From NCBI GenBank assembly GCA_036380925.1, contig DASVDW010000183.1:1-43245 (forward strand): a DNA stretch of 43,245 bases. Direction: 5' to 3'. Below the pieces are notes generated by a model. That model ran no database searches and had not been told where the DNA came from. It saw only the letters and a program-made list of their open reading frames with translations. The DNA is from JAICLV01 sp036380925 (GTDB lineage: Bacteria > Actinomycetota > Actinomycetes > Acidothermales > Acidothermaceae). Of this stretch, positions 23,370 to 32,104 are shown piece by piece (the first letter of the stretch is position 1; each line of letters starts with the position of its first letter). A program made the translations under genes and the position numbers.

Positions 23370-24926
23370 ATGGACGAGATGAGTTCGCAGCAGTTGCGAG
23401 AAGTCGTGATCTCGCTACACGATGAAGACTCGGTCGGGATCGCGAGGCGATCCATCGCCGCCGGCACCTCGCTGGTCGGCGCCGCGGGGGCGATCCGCGT
23501 GCCGGTCGACGTTCCCGCCGGGCACAAGGTGGCTCTGGCGGAGGTGCGGGCGGGAGAGCCGGTGCGCAAGTACGGCCAACCCGTCGGTGTCGCCACGCAG
23601 GACATTCACGTTGGCGATCACGTGCACAGTCACAACCTCAGCGTTAGCGACTTCGTCCGGGACTACGCCTATGGGGCCGACGCCGTGGCCGCGACGCCGC
23701 TGCCGGCCGGTGAGCGCGCGACGTTCCAGGGCATCGTCAGGCCCGACGGCCGGGTCGCCACCCGCAACTTCATCGGCATCCTCACGTCGGTCAACTGCTC
23801 GGCCACCGCGGCGAAGCTGATCGCCAAACAGTTCGGCACCGGATCGCCGTTGCTGGCCCCGTACGAACAGGTGGACGGCGTGGTGGCGCTCACCCACGGC
23901 AGCGGTTGCGGCATGGCGGCGTCCGGCGAGGGCATGGACATCCTGCGCAGAACACTTAGCGGTTACGCCCGCCATCCCAACTTCGCCGGGCTGCTGGTGA
24001 TCGGTCTGGGGTGTGAGGTCAACCAGATCAACGAGCTGACCCAAGGTTTCGAGATCCCCGACCACGTCCCGGTCGTCGACATGACCATCCAAGACCTCGG
24101 CGGCACACGGGCGACCGTCAACGAGGGCGTCGCGCGCGTTCGCGACATGCTGTCGGTGGCGAACGAGGCGCGCCGCACCCCGGTGCCGGCGAGCGAGCTG
24201 GTGTTGGGATTGCAGTGCGGTGGCTCCGACGGGTACTCCGGAATCACCGCCAACCCGGCTCTCGGCGTCGCCTCGGATCTGCTTGTGCGGCACGGTGGCA
24301 CGTCGATCCTCGGTGAGACGCCGGAGGTCTACGGCGCCGAGCATTTGCTCACCCGGCGCGCGGTGAGTGAGGCCGTGGGCAGGCGTCTCGTCGACCGGAT
24401 CGAGTGGTGGGAGCGGTACGTCGCCGCGTCGTCCGGCTCGATGGACAACAACCCGTCGCCTGGCAACAAAGCCGGTGGCTTGACCACGATTCTCGAGAAG
24501 TCGCTTGGCGCGGTGGCGAAGGGCGGGCGGGCGAATCTGTCCGCCGTCTACGAGTACGCGGAGGCCGTTGAGGCAAAAGGCTTCGTCTTCATGGACACGC
24601 CGGGCTACGACCCGGTGTCGGTCACCGGCATGGTGGCCGGTGGTGCGAACATCGTCTGCTTCACGACGGGCCGCGGCTCGGTGTTCGGCTGCAAACCCGT
24701 GCCGAGCCTGAAGCTGGCGACAAACAGCGACGTCTACCGTCGGATGGTCGACGACATGGACCTCAATTGCGGCGAGATCCTCGACGGCGGCGCGACGGTC
24801 GAAGAGATGGGGCGGCGAATCTTCCAGCGCATGCTCGAGGTGGCGTCCGGAACACTGACAAAGAGCGAGGAGATCGGCCTCGGCGATGAGGAGTTCACGC
24901 CGTGGCAACTCGGCGCGGTGATGTGA
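23370..24926 (+). CDS. uxaA: UxaA-family altronate dehydratase
   Basis: A 518-aa protein with an N-terminal SAF domain (about 8-105: VVISLHDEDSVGIA to GDHVHSHNL) and the UxaA body (GIVRPDGRVATRNFIGIL, HGSGCGM, GLGCEVNQ, LGLQCGGSDGYSGITANPALG, SGSMDNNPSPGNKAGGLTTI split around it). It dehydrates D-altronate to 2-keto-3-deoxygluconate using iron. Conserved Cys in GSGCGM, GLGCE, LQCGGSDG are present. The ATG at 23370 gives an N-terminus MDEMSSQ; ATG 23379 is a close alternative. It lies 12 bp after manD and is coupled to the next gene by TGATG. Confidence 0.9.
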   Translation: MDEMSSQQLREVVISLHDEDSVGIARRSIAAGTSLVGAAGAIRVPVDVPAGHKVALAEVRAGEPVRKYGQPVGVATQDIHVGDHVHSHNLSVSDFVRDYAYGADAVAATPLPAGERATFQGIVRPDGRVATRNFIGILTSVNCSATAAKLIAKQFGTGSPLLAPYEQVDGVVALTHGSGCGMAASGEGMDILRRTLSGYARHPNFAGLLVIGLGCEVNQINELTQGFEIPDHVPVVDMTIQDLGGTRATVNEGVARVRDMLSVANEARRTPVPASELVLGLQCGGSDGYSGITANPALGVASDLLVRHGGTSILGETPEVYGAEHLLTRRAVSEAVGRRLVDRIEWWERYVAASSGSMDNNPSPGNKAGGLTTILEKSLGAVAKGGRANLSAVYEYAEAVEAKGFVFMDTPGYDPVSVTGMVAGGANIVCFTTGRGSVFGCKPVPSLKLATNSDVYRRMVDDMDLNCGEILDGGATVEEMGRRIFQRMLEVASGTLTKSEEIGLGDEEFTPWQLGAVM

Positions 24927-26404
24927 TGGCGCGGCTGAGTCTTGCCAATCTCGGCGAGACGCCGCCATCGGCGCGGCCGCCCGTCGACCCGCGCGCGATC
25001 GAGACCGGGATCGTGCATCTGGGCCTTGGCGCGTTTCACCGCGCCCATCAGGCCGTCTTCACGCAGGCGGCGATGGCGGCCGCCGGTGACACCAGGTGGG
25101 GGATTTGCGGTGTCACCCAGCGAAGCAGGGACGTCATCGACCAGCTGGCGGATCAAGACGGCCTGTACAGCGTGCTCCAGCGTGGCGATCAGACGTCGAT
25201 CAGCGTGCTGGCGCCGATACGCGAGCTCCTTTTCGCCAAGACGCAGGCCGCGGACCTGACGGCCCGGATCGCCACGCCGTCCACTCAGGTCGTCACATTG
25301 ACCGTCACCGAGAAGGGCTACCGGCACGATCCCGCGACCGGGCGCCTGCAAGTGGCGGACGCCGAGACGCAAGCGGACGTCGAAGGCCACGCACCGCAGA
25401 CGGTCGTCGGTCAGCTGGTGCGCGGCATCCAAGCTCGTTCGCGGCTCGGCGCCGGGCCGCTCACCGTCGTCTGCTGCGACAACCTGCCCAGCAACGGCCG
25501 CACGCTCGCGCGGCTCGTCGCCGACTTCTGCGGCCTGCTCCCGGCCGCGGAGTCGGCGTCGACGCTGGCGTGGATCGAATCTTTTGTGCGCTTCCCCTGC
25601 ACGATGGTCGACCGCATCGTGCCGGCCACCACGGCCGCCGATCGAGCCGAGGCGGCCCGACTCCTTGGTGTCGAGGACGAAGGGGTCGTCGTCGCGGAGC
25701 CCTTCGCACAGTGGGTGATCGAAGACAGCTTCGCGACGGCACGTCCGGCGTGGGAGCTCGCGGGCGCCGTCATCACGGACGACGTGACACCGTACGAGGC
25801 GATGAAGTTGCGTCTGCTGAACGGCTCGCACTCTGCCATCGCCTACCTCGGCGCACTCGCCGGTTACGACTACGTCGCGGACTTCGTGCGCGTTGGCGAG
25901 GTGGCGGTTTTCGTCCGCGCGTTGATGGACTTCGATGTGACGCCGACTCTGGCTGTGCCGGCCGGCTTCGACGTCGTCCGGTACAAGGAGCAGCTGCTCG
26001 AGCGGTTCGGCAATCACGCCCTGCGCCATCGCACCTCGCAAATCGCGATCGACGGCACGCAGAAGTTGCCGCAGCGGTTGTTGGGTGTGGTGGCGGACCG
26101 GCGTTCGGCGGGAGCGACGGCCGAACACGCCGTGTTGGCCGTCGCCGCCTGGATGCGCTATGTCAGCGCGCCGGCCAACGAGCAGGGGGTTGCCATCGTC
26201 GTTGACGACCCGCTCGCCGAGGTGCTCGCGCGGCGGCTGGCCGGCGCTCGGGACGCGGCGACCGTCGTTGACCGGCTGCTCGGGATCGAACAGGTCTTCT
26301 CGCCTCAGCTGCGGGACGACCGAGCCACGCGGTCGCGCCTGGTGGACTACGTCGAAGCGCTGGCCGGCAAAGGCGTGCTGGCGACGCTTCGCGAACTGGC
26401 GTGA
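24926..26404 (+). CDS. uxuB: Mannitol-dehydrogenase-family reductase, probable fructuronate reductase
   Basis: A 492-aa long-chain polyol/mannonate dehydrogenase. The N-terminal NAD-binding part has GIVHLGLGAFHRAHQ; the catalytic signature KLRLLNGSHS (K-x4-N-x2-H) is in the C-terminal half. The family includes mannitol 2-dehydrogenase, fructuronate reductase (UxuB) and tagaturonate reductase. Co-transcription with ManD and UxaA favours fructuronate reductase, possibly also handling tagaturonate. The ATG at 24926 overlaps the uxaA stop. It ends 8 bp before the convergent nickel transporter gene. Confidence 0.85.
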   Translation: MARLSLANLGETPPSARPPVDPRAIETGIVHLGLGAFHRAHQAVFTQAAMAAAGDTRWGICGVTQRSRDVIDQLADQDGLYSVLQRGDQTSISVLAPIRELLFAKTQAADLTARIATPSTQVVTLTVTEKGYRHDPATGRLQVADAETQADVEGHAPQTVVGQLVRGIQARSRLGAGPLTVVCCDNLPSNGRTLARLVADFCGLLPAAESASTLAWIESFVRFPCTMVDRIVPATTAADRAEAARLLGVEDEGVVVAEPFAQWVIEDSFATARPAWELAGAVITDDVTPYEAMKLRLLNGSHSAIAYLGALAGYDYVADFVRVGEVAVFVRALMDFDVTPTLAVPAGFDVVRYKEQLLERFGNHALRHRTSQIAIDGTQKLPQRLLGVVADRRSAGATAEHAVLAVAAWMRYVSAPANEQGVAIVVDDPLAEVLARRLAGARDAATVVDRLLGIEQVFSPQLRDDRATRSRLVDYVEALAGKGVLATLRELA

Positions 26405-26412
26405 GCCGGCGG

Positions 26413-27552
26413 CTAGTCCTCGACCCGCGCGGTTGCCAGGTTCGCCGACCACTTCTCCTCCACCCGCGCGTACCGCCACACGGCGAGTGCCACGACCCAG
26501 GTGAGGACGAACAGGCCGACGATGAAGAAGCCGACGTTGTTAAGGTCGAGCCCGCCAATCCAGGCGAGAGGCCCGCTTTCGATGGACAGCTTCTCGGTGA
26601 GGATGGACACCAGCTCGACGGTGCCGATGATGAGCGCGACGGCGACCGACAGCGCGGTGATGGTGATGTTGTAGTAGACCTTGCGCACCGGCTTTGAGAA
26701 CGCCCACCCGTACGCGAAGTTCATGAAGCAGCCGTCGATCGCGTCGAGCAGGCTCATGCCGGCGGCGAACAGCACAGGCAGCGTCAAAATCGCGTACCAC
26801 GGCAGGCTGAACGCGGCCGCGCCACCGGCGATGACCAGCAGCCCGACCTCGGTGGCGGTGTCGAACCCAAGGCCGAACAGCACGCCGATCGGGTAAATCT
26901 GCCACGACTTGGTGACCGACTTGGTCAGCTTCCCCAGCCACCGGTTCATCAGACCGCGTTTGTCCAGATGCTCTTCGAGCGCGGCTTCGTCGAAGACGCC
27001 GCGGCGCATCTGGCGGAACACTCGCACGATCCCAACCAGGATGACGAGATTGAGAATGCCGATGAGATAAAGGAAAGTCCCGGAAACGGTGGTGCCGACC
27101 AGCCCCGTGACGGTGTGCAGGCCCGACGAGTCGTTCTCGACCTGACCGGCGAGCGATCGCACGCCGAACGCGAGCAAGAGACAGAGCGCGAAGACGATCG
27201 TCGAGTGGCCGAGCGAGAACCAAAAGCCCACCGACACCGGCCGTTTGCCATCGGCCATCAGCTTTCGGGTGGTGTTGTCGATGGCGGCGATGTGGTCGGC
27301 GTCGAACGCGTGCCGCATGCCAAGCGTGTAGGCGGTGACGCCCAGACCGACGCCGAACACCTGGCCGCCGCCAACCTGGTAATGATGCGGCGCGACGATC
27401 GCGGCGAGCGTCACCCAGCCGAGCACATGGAGCCCGACCACGACGGACGCGACGCCACCGATGGCGGCCCATTCGCCCGGCGTCAGCGCCGTTCTCACGC
27501 GTGCCAGCCGGCTCGGCCCGTCCGCCTGCCGCTCGGTCAAGGTCGCGCTCAT
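26413..27552 (-). CDS. NiCoT-family nickel/cobalt transporter
   Basis: A 379-aa permease with eight helices. The signature RHAFDADHIAAIDN lies in helix II and FSLGHSTIVF and LGFDTATEVGLL follow, all diagnostic for HoxN/NixA transporters. The ATG at 27552 follows GTGGAG; an ATG at 27573 would add seven residues but has no site. The promoter overlaps a perfect Nur box at 27614-27630, so repression by nickel-loaded Nur is expected. No urease, hydrogenase or Ni-SOD gene lies nearby, so the nickel enzyme served is encoded elsewhere. Confidence 0.93.
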   Translation of the reverse strand: MSATLTERQADGPSRLARVRTALTPGEWAAIGGVASVVVGLHVLGWVTLAAIVAPHHYQVGGGQVFGVGLGVTAYTLGMRHAFDADHIAAIDNTTRKLMADGKRPVSVGFWFSLGHSTIVFALCLLLAFGVRSLAGQVENDSSGLHTVTGLVGTTVSGTFLYLIGILNLVILVGIVRVFRQMRRGVFDEAALEEHLDKRGLMNRWLGKLTKSVTKSWQIYPIGVLFGLGFDTATEVGLLVIAGGAAAFSLPWYAILTLPVLFAAGMSLLDAIDGCFMNFAYGWAFSKPVRKVYYNITITALSVAVALIIGTVELVSILTEKLSIESGPLAWIGGLDLNNVGFFIVGLFVLTWVVALAVWRYARVEEKWSANLATARVED

Positions 27553-27589
27553 CGGAACCGCTCCACTCGTCATGCTCGGTTTCGGTGGG

Positions 27590-27630
27590 AGCCTAAACGC
27601 GACAGCCTCCTACTTGCAACTCTTTTGCAA
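27590..27630 (-). promoter_or_regulatory. Perfect Nur box in the nickel transporter promoter
   Basis: 27614-27630 reads TTGCAA-CTCTT-TTGCAA, exactly the TTGCAA-N5-TTGCAA box described for Streptomyces coelicolor Nur. On the minus strand its inner half serves as a -35 (TTGCAA, 27619-27614), with TAGGCT 18 nt further on (27595-27590) as the -10. Confidence 0.85.
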
Positions 27631-27823
27631 TAAGGTCTCGGACGACGTGGGAGGCAGCCCGGCCGGGTAGCACTTCGAAGCGGCCGCCCAGGGGCGCTTC
27701 AGCCAATGCTCAGCTTTGGCGCCGACAGTGTGGCCGACAGTCTGATCACAACGCCGGTGATTTCGCACCTCGATATCGCGGCGCCGAGACCGCCGTTCCG
27801 CCCTCGCGTCGAAGGAGGAGCCC

Positions 27824-29167
27824 TTGACCAGCGCGCTGCGCCCACCGGCGCCCGCCGCGTTGCGGGCGCCGACCGCGACTCTCAGCGCGATCGCGGGCGG
27901 TGGGCTGGCGGTGATCTTGCTGTGGTGGCACGACACACCGCCGATCCGGGTCTTCGGCGACTGGCTGACCAACGCCGGACGGGTCACCGGTCTGCTCGCC
28001 GGCTACGTCATCGTCGTCCTACTCCTGCTGATGGCCCGTGTGCCCGCGCTTGAGCGCGGTTTGGGCGCCGATCGACTCGCCAGATGGCACGGCATGGGCG
28101 GGCGGTACGCGGTGAACCTGTCGATCGCGCACACGTTGCTGATCATCTGGGGGTACGCGGTCAGCGCCCACGAAGGGTTGCTGCCGCAGACCCGCGCGTT
28201 GCTGACGAGCTATCCGGACGTCTTGATGGCGACGGTCGCGCTCGGTCTGCTCGTGGTGGTCGGCGTCGTGTCGGCGCGAGCGGCCCGTCGACGGATGCGC
28301 TACGAGACCTGGTATTACCTGCACTTCTACACCTACCTCGCGGTGGCGCTGTCGTTCAGCCATGAGTTCGCGACGGGCGCCGACTTCCAGGCGAACCTGA
28401 AGGCGCGGGTGTTCTGGAGCGCGCTGTACATCGGAGCCGCTGTGGTGCTGCTGTGGTGGCGGTTCATCGTGCCGGTCCGCTCGGCACTACGCCATCGGAT
28501 GACGGTCGCCGCCGTGGTGCCAGAAGGTGACGGCGTCTTCTCCGTGCACGTACGCGGTGAGCACCTGCGCGAGCTGCGCGCCGAACCAGGGCAGTTCTTC
28601 CGCTGGCGGTTTTTAATTCGCGGCCAGTGGTGGCAGTCGCACCCCTACTCGCTGTCGGCCCCGCCGTCCGACCGGTTGTTGCGTTTCACCGTGAAGGTGC
28701 TCGGCGACCATTCCCGCGACCTGCGCAACGTCCGGCCGGGCACGAGGGTGTTCGCCGAAGGTCCGTACGGAGCCTTCACGGAGGGACGGCGCACCCGTCG
28801 CAAGGTGCTGCTGCTGGCCGGCGGCATCGGCGTCACACCGCTGCGGACGTTGTTCGAGACCATGCACGCGCACCGTGGCGAACTCATGCTGATCTACCGC
28901 GCGAACAGTGAGCTCGACGTCGTCTTCCGGTCAGAGCTGGACGCGATCGCGAAGTGGCGCGGCGCGCAGGTGCGGTATCTCATCGGGCCGCCCGGTAGCG
29001 AACAGGATCCGTTCGTCGGCCGCCGACTGGAGTCGCTCGTGCGGGACGTGCGCGATCGCGACGTTTACCTTTGCGGCCCTCCACGGATGATGGACGCCGC
29101 GCGTGACGCGCTGCGCCGGGTCGGTGTCAGCTCTCGTCACGTCCATGCTGAATCATTCGAGTTCTAG
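27824..29167 (+). CDS. Ferric-reductase-like membrane haem/FAD/NAD(P)H oxidoreductase
   Basis: A 447-aa protein. The N-terminal part (about 20-215) has six helices with paired His (WHGMGG, IAHTLL, LHFYTYL, FSHEF) suited to two b haems. The C-terminal half is a ferredoxin-NADP reductase module: FAD motif HPYSLSAPP, LAGGIGVTPLRTLFE, and the NAD motif VYLCGPPRMMDAA. It moves electrons from cytoplasmic NAD(P)H across the membrane. The TTG at 27824 follows GAAGGAGGAG. The next two genes supply a flavinylated acceptor and the enzyme that attaches the flavin, so the three form one export route for electrons. Confidence 0.9.
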   Translation: MTSALRPPAPAALRAPTATLSAIAGGGLAVILLWWHDTPPIRVFGDWLTNAGRVTGLLAGYVIVVLLLLMARVPALERGLGADRLARWHGMGGRYAVNLSIAHTLLIIWGYAVSAHEGLLPQTRALLTSYPDVLMATVALGLLVVVGVVSARAARRRMRYETWYYLHFYTYLAVALSFSHEFATGADFQANLKARVFWSALYIGAAVVLLWWRFIVPVRSALRHRMTVAAVVPEGDGVFSVHVRGEHLRELRAEPGQFFRWRFLIRGQWWQSHPYSLSAPPSDRLLRFTVKVLGDHSRDLRNVRPGTRVFAEGPYGAFTEGRRTRRKVLLLAGGIGVTPLRTLFETMHAHRGELMLIYRANSELDVVFRSELDAIAKWRGAQVRYLIGPPGSEQDPFVGRRLESLVRDVRDRDVYLCGPPRMMDAARDALRRVGVSSRHVHAESFEF

Positions 29168-29186
29168 GAGAAAGTGAGGTCTGGCA

Positions 29187-29720
29187 GTGCGTCGCGCGAT
29201 CCTCGCGTTCGTGGCCACCGTGGCTGGCCTCGTCGTCCTATTGAGTTTCAAGACCGCGGGCGCCCGGTCGACCGACCGGCCGGTCGCGTTGTCGGGCGCG
29301 ACGCCGACCGGCAACGGGGATGCGCCGGACCAGTCCGCGCCGCCTGCGCCGTCCGCGCCGCCTGCGCCGTCCGCCCCGCCTGCGCCGTCCGCTAGCGCGA
29401 CGCCCGCCAAGTCGGCCGCGGCGTCCGGCACGAAGACCGTCACCGGCAGCTCGGTGCCGGTCACCGAAGGGTTCCGCAGGTTTGGCAACGTGCAGGTTCA
29501 GGTCACTGTGTCGAACGGCAAGATCACCAAGCTGGTGGCCGTTGATTACCCGAACGCCGACCCCCAGTCGGCTGAGATCAGCCAGTACTCCATCCCGGTC
29601 TTGGGGCAAGAGGTCTTGCAGGCGCAAGGCACGAACATCGACGTCGTCTCCGGCGCCACGTACACCACACAGGCGTACGCGCAGTCCGTGCAGGCCGCGC
29701 TCGACAAGGCAAAGTCGTAA
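29187..29720 (+). CDS. FMN-binding extracytoplasmic protein
   Basis: A 177-aa protein with an N-terminal membrane anchor or signal (about 4-22), a Pro/Ala/Ser linker and a C-terminal FMN-binding domain (about 85-175). The motif DVVSGATYTT is the site where ApbE attaches FMN through phosphoester to a Thr. The linker contains three APPAPS hexapeptide repeats encoded by an 18-bp tandem repeat. The GTG start at 29187 is supported by GTGAGG upstream. It lies 19 bp after the reductase gene and 2 bp before apbE. Confidence 0.9.
   Translation: MRRAILAFVATVAGLVVLLSFKTAGARSTDRPVALSGATPTGNGDAPDQSAPPAPSAPPAPSAPPAPSASATPAKSAAASGTKTVTGSSVPVTEGFRRFGNVQVQVTVSNGKITKLVAVDYPNADPQSAEISQYSIPVLGQEVLQAQGTNIDVVSGATYTTQAYAQSVQAALDKAKS
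29337..29390 (+). repeat. 18-bp tandem repeat, three copies, in the FMN-protein linker
   Basis: Three near-identical copies encode Ser-Ala-Pro-Pro-Ala-Pro units. Such repeats can change in number without disturbing the frame, altering linker length. Confidence 0.8.
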
Positions 29721-29722
29721 CC

Positions 29723-30493
29723 ATGATTCGCCGCATCGGCCACGCGGAGCCGGTCATGGGCACGGTGGTCAGCTTCGACGTCAGCGCGGACGACGTGGAC
29801 GAGCCGTCGGTCCGCGCCGCGATCAAGGTGGCGGTCGAGTGGCTGCATCGCGTTGACGCTGTCTTCAGCACCTACCGCGCTGACAGCGACATCAGCCGCT
29901 TGAACAGCGGCGCGTTGAGCCTCGCCGAATGCGACCCGCTCGTCGGACAGGTCTTCAAGCTTTGTTCGGACGTCGCGCGCGAGACGCGCGGATACTTCAG
30001 CTCCACGTTCGCGGGAAGGCTGGATCCGACCGGCCTGGTGAAGGGCTGGTCGGTGGAGCGCGCGAGCGAGCTGTTGTGCCACGCGGGGTTTGCGAACCAC
30101 TGTGTCAACGGGGGCGGCGACGTTTTCGCCCGTGGATTCCCCGAACCCGGCAGGGCGTGGAGCGTGGCGGTCACACATCCCCTGGCGCGGGACGGCTTTG
30201 CCGCGGTCGTCGAGGTCCGCGACGGCGCGGTCGCGACGTCAGGCACGACTGAGCGGGGATTGCACATCGTCAACCCGTTCACCGGTCGGCCCGCGACACA
30301 ACTTGCGAGTGTCACGGTCGTTGGGCCAGATCTGACGCGCGCTGACGCGTACGCTACGGCTGCGCTGGCGATGGGCGATTCGGCGCGCGAGTGGCTCGTC
30401 GAGATCGCGGGTTACGAGGCGCTTGCGATCGCTCCCGACGGCACGGGTTGGGCGACGCCAGGCTTCGCCCGTGTCGCCGTCTCGTCGACGTGA
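29723..30493 (+). CDS. apbE: FAD:protein FMN transferase ApbE
   Basis: A 256-aa flavin transferase that moves FMN from FAD onto a Thr of its target. Visible motifs are MGTVVSFDV near the N-terminus, DSDISRLNSG, DPTGLVKGW, NGGGDVF, GLHIVNPFTG and the metal-binding ADAYATAALAMG. It is somewhat shorter than many ApbE proteins (about 300-350 aa) and has no signal peptide or lipobox, so it may act in the cytoplasm or lose export signals found elsewhere. Its target is probably the preceding FMN-binding protein. It starts 2 bp after that gene. Confidence 0.93.
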   Translation: MIRRIGHAEPVMGTVVSFDVSADDVDEPSVRAAIKVAVEWLHRVDAVFSTYRADSDISRLNSGALSLAECDPLVGQVFKLCSDVARETRGYFSSTFAGRLDPTGLVKGWSVERASELLCHAGFANHCVNGGGDVFARGFPEPGRAWSVAVTHPLARDGFAAVVEVRDGAVATSGTTERGLHIVNPFTGRPATQLASVTVVGPDLTRADAYATAALAMGDSAREWLVEIAGYEALAIAPDGTGWATPGFARVAVSST

Positions 30494-30515
30494 CGGCCAA
30501 AGGGGAGGCGAGGCG

Positions 30516-31286
30516 ATGCCGGACCGGGAGCTGCCGGCCAGACCGGCGCACCTCACCGCGCTCGAGCGGCGGTTGATCGACAGCGCCAAGAAGGCCCAAC
30601 AGGTCGAGGAGAACCTGCTCCCCGCCTGGCTGCGGCCGACCCGCGGTGAGCACCGCTGGCAGATGGGTGTCGCGGTCGTCGTCGCGATCGGTCTCCAGGT
30701 GTCGCTGCCGGCGCATCTCGCGGTTGCGCCGCGTTACGTCGTACCGGCGATCGAAGGCGCGATTCTGCTCGCGCTGTTCGTCGCCGGCCCGCCGCGACTG
30801 GTGAGGCACTCGACCGGCCTGCACGCGACGGCGCTCGCGCTCGTCGGCCTGGTCAGCGTCGACACCGCGGCATCGGCCGGCTTGCTGGTGCGGGAGATTG
30901 TGACGGGCACCGCGGATTCGGCCCCGCGGCTGCTCCTGCAAGGTGTTGCGATCTGGCTGACGAACGTCATCGCGTTCGGCTTGTGGTACTGGCAGTTCGA
31001 CCGGGGCGGCCCGGTCGCGCGAGCCCAGGCGACGCGCAAGCACCCCGACCTGCTGTTCCCGCAGATGCAGCAGCCGGATATCGCCGCGCCCGACTGGGAG
31101 CCGACATTCTTCGACTACCTGTACACGTCGTTCACGAACGCCACCGCATTCAGCCCGACCGACACGATGCCGCTATCACGGTGGGCGAAAGCGATGTTCC
31201 TCTTGCAGTCAGCGATCTCGCTCGTGACGGTCGCTCTCGTCATCTCCCGCGCGGTGAACATCTTCCAGGACGTGACGCGGAAGTGA
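30516..31286 (+). CDS. Membrane protein with ion-channel-like pore segment
   Basis: A 256-aa protein with a charged N-terminus and about six hydrophobic segments. The C-terminal part, FFDYLYTSFTNATAFSPTD followed by an SRWAKAMFLLQSAISLVTVALVISRAVNI helix, resembles the pore loop and last helix of two-helix cation channels, but the selectivity-filter GYG is replaced by AFSPT. It resembles DUF1345-type membrane proteins. The ATG at 30516 follows AGGGGAGGCG. It is coupled to the DUF3097 gene by GTGA. Function unknown; transport of an ion linked to the redox module is speculation. Confidence 0.75.
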   Translation: MPDRELPARPAHLTALERRLIDSAKKAQQVEENLLPAWLRPTRGEHRWQMGVAVVVAIGLQVSLPAHLAVAPRYVVPAIEGAILLALFVAGPPRLVRHSTGLHATALALVGLVSVDTAASAGLLVREIVTGTADSAPRLLLQGVAIWLTNVIAFGLWYWQFDRGGPVARAQATRKHPDLLFPQMQQPDIAAPDWEPTFFDYLYTSFTNATAFSPTDTMPLSRWAKAMFLLQSAISLVTVALVISRAVNIFQDVTRK

Positions 31287-32098
31287 GCCGATACGAGCAC
31301 GACGTGCTGGCCACACCGCCCAAGTCGCGCGTCGAGATCCCCGTTGTCGAGGCGACTCGCGACCTGGTCGTTGAGGATGCGACCGGCGACTTCTGCGGCG
31401 CGGTCGTCGAGTGCGAGAAGGACGTCGTCAGGCTTGAGGACAGGTTCGGCAAGGTGCGGGCTTTCCCGCTCACGCCAGGCGCTTTCTTACTCGAAGGGCA
31501 GCGGGTGACGTTGGTCAGACCGAAGCCCGCTGCGCCAACCGCCCGCACCCGGACGGCGTCCGGTTCGATCGGGGTGCCCGGATTGCGCGCCCGGGTGGCG
31601 CGAGAGAGCCGCATCTATGTCGAGGGCAGGCACGACGCTGAGTTGGTCGAGCGAGTCTGGGGCGACGATCTGCGCGTCGAGGGCGTCGTCGTCGAGTGTC
31701 TGGAGGGGGTGGACCGGCTGCCCGACATCGTGCGCGACTTCAACCCGGCCAACGACCGCCGGCTCGGGGTGCTGGTCGACCATCTGGTGAGCGGGTCAAA
31801 GGAGTCGCGCATCGCCGCCGCCGTGAACTCGCCGCACGTGCTCGTCGTCGGCCACCCCTACGTCGACGTGTGGCAGGCGGTTCGCCCGCAGGCCCTCGGC
31901 ATCGAAGCCTGGCCGGTGGTCGATCGAAGCGTTCCGTGGAAAGCGGGCGTGTGCGCGGCGCTCGGCTGGCCGCATGAGACGCCGGCCGACACCGCGGCGG
32001 CCTGGCGCAAAATCCTCGCAGCAGTCGACGGTTATGCCGACCTCGAACCGGCGCTGCTTGGCCGGGTCGAAGAACTCATCGACTTCGTCACCGCGTAG
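31283..32098 (+). CDS. DUF3097 protein, TOPRIM-like
   Basis: A 271-aa protein of an actinobacterial family. The N-terminus (about 1-90) is a small beta-rich domain. The rest has EGRHDAELVERVWGDDLR, GVVVECLEGVD, and RRLGVLVDHLVSGSKESRIA, which look like the acidic clusters of a TOPRIM nucleotidyl/metal domain (Glu, then Asp-x-Leu). The GTG at 31283 overlaps the preceding stop as GTGA; the longer reading from 30983 would lie over the membrane-protein gene. It ends 6 bp before the convergent corA. The biochemical role is not known to me. Confidence 0.85.
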   Translation: MSRYEHDVLATPPKSRVEIPVVEATRDLVVEDATGDFCGAVVECEKDVVRLEDRFGKVRAFPLTPGAFLLEGQRVTLVRPKPAAPTARTRTASGSIGVPGLRARVARESRIYVEGRHDAELVERVWGDDLRVEGVVVECLEGVDRLPDIVRDFNPANDRRLGVLVDHLVSGSKESRIAAAVNSPHVLVVGHPYVDVWQAVRPQALGIEAWPVVDRSVPWKAGVCAALGWPHETPADTAAAWRKILAAVDGYADLEPALLGRVEELIDFVTA

Positions 32099-32104
32099 CG
32101 CCGG

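Noticed and set aside
23415..24968. Open minus-strand frame of more than 500 codons opposite uxaA
   Set aside because: It is antisense to a clear UxaA gene; the product is Arg/His-rich with no recognisable domain, as expected for a GC-rich shadow frame.
24734..26479. Open minus-strand frame of about 580 codons opposite the UxuB-like gene
   Set aside because: Same reason: no domain, no ribosome-binding site, and the plus strand encodes a full mannitol-dehydrogenase-family protein.
30983..31282. Extended N-terminus for the DUF3097 protein
   Set aside because: The extension overlaps the upstream membrane-protein gene in another frame; GTG 31283 gives the stop-start overlap and the family's normal beginning.
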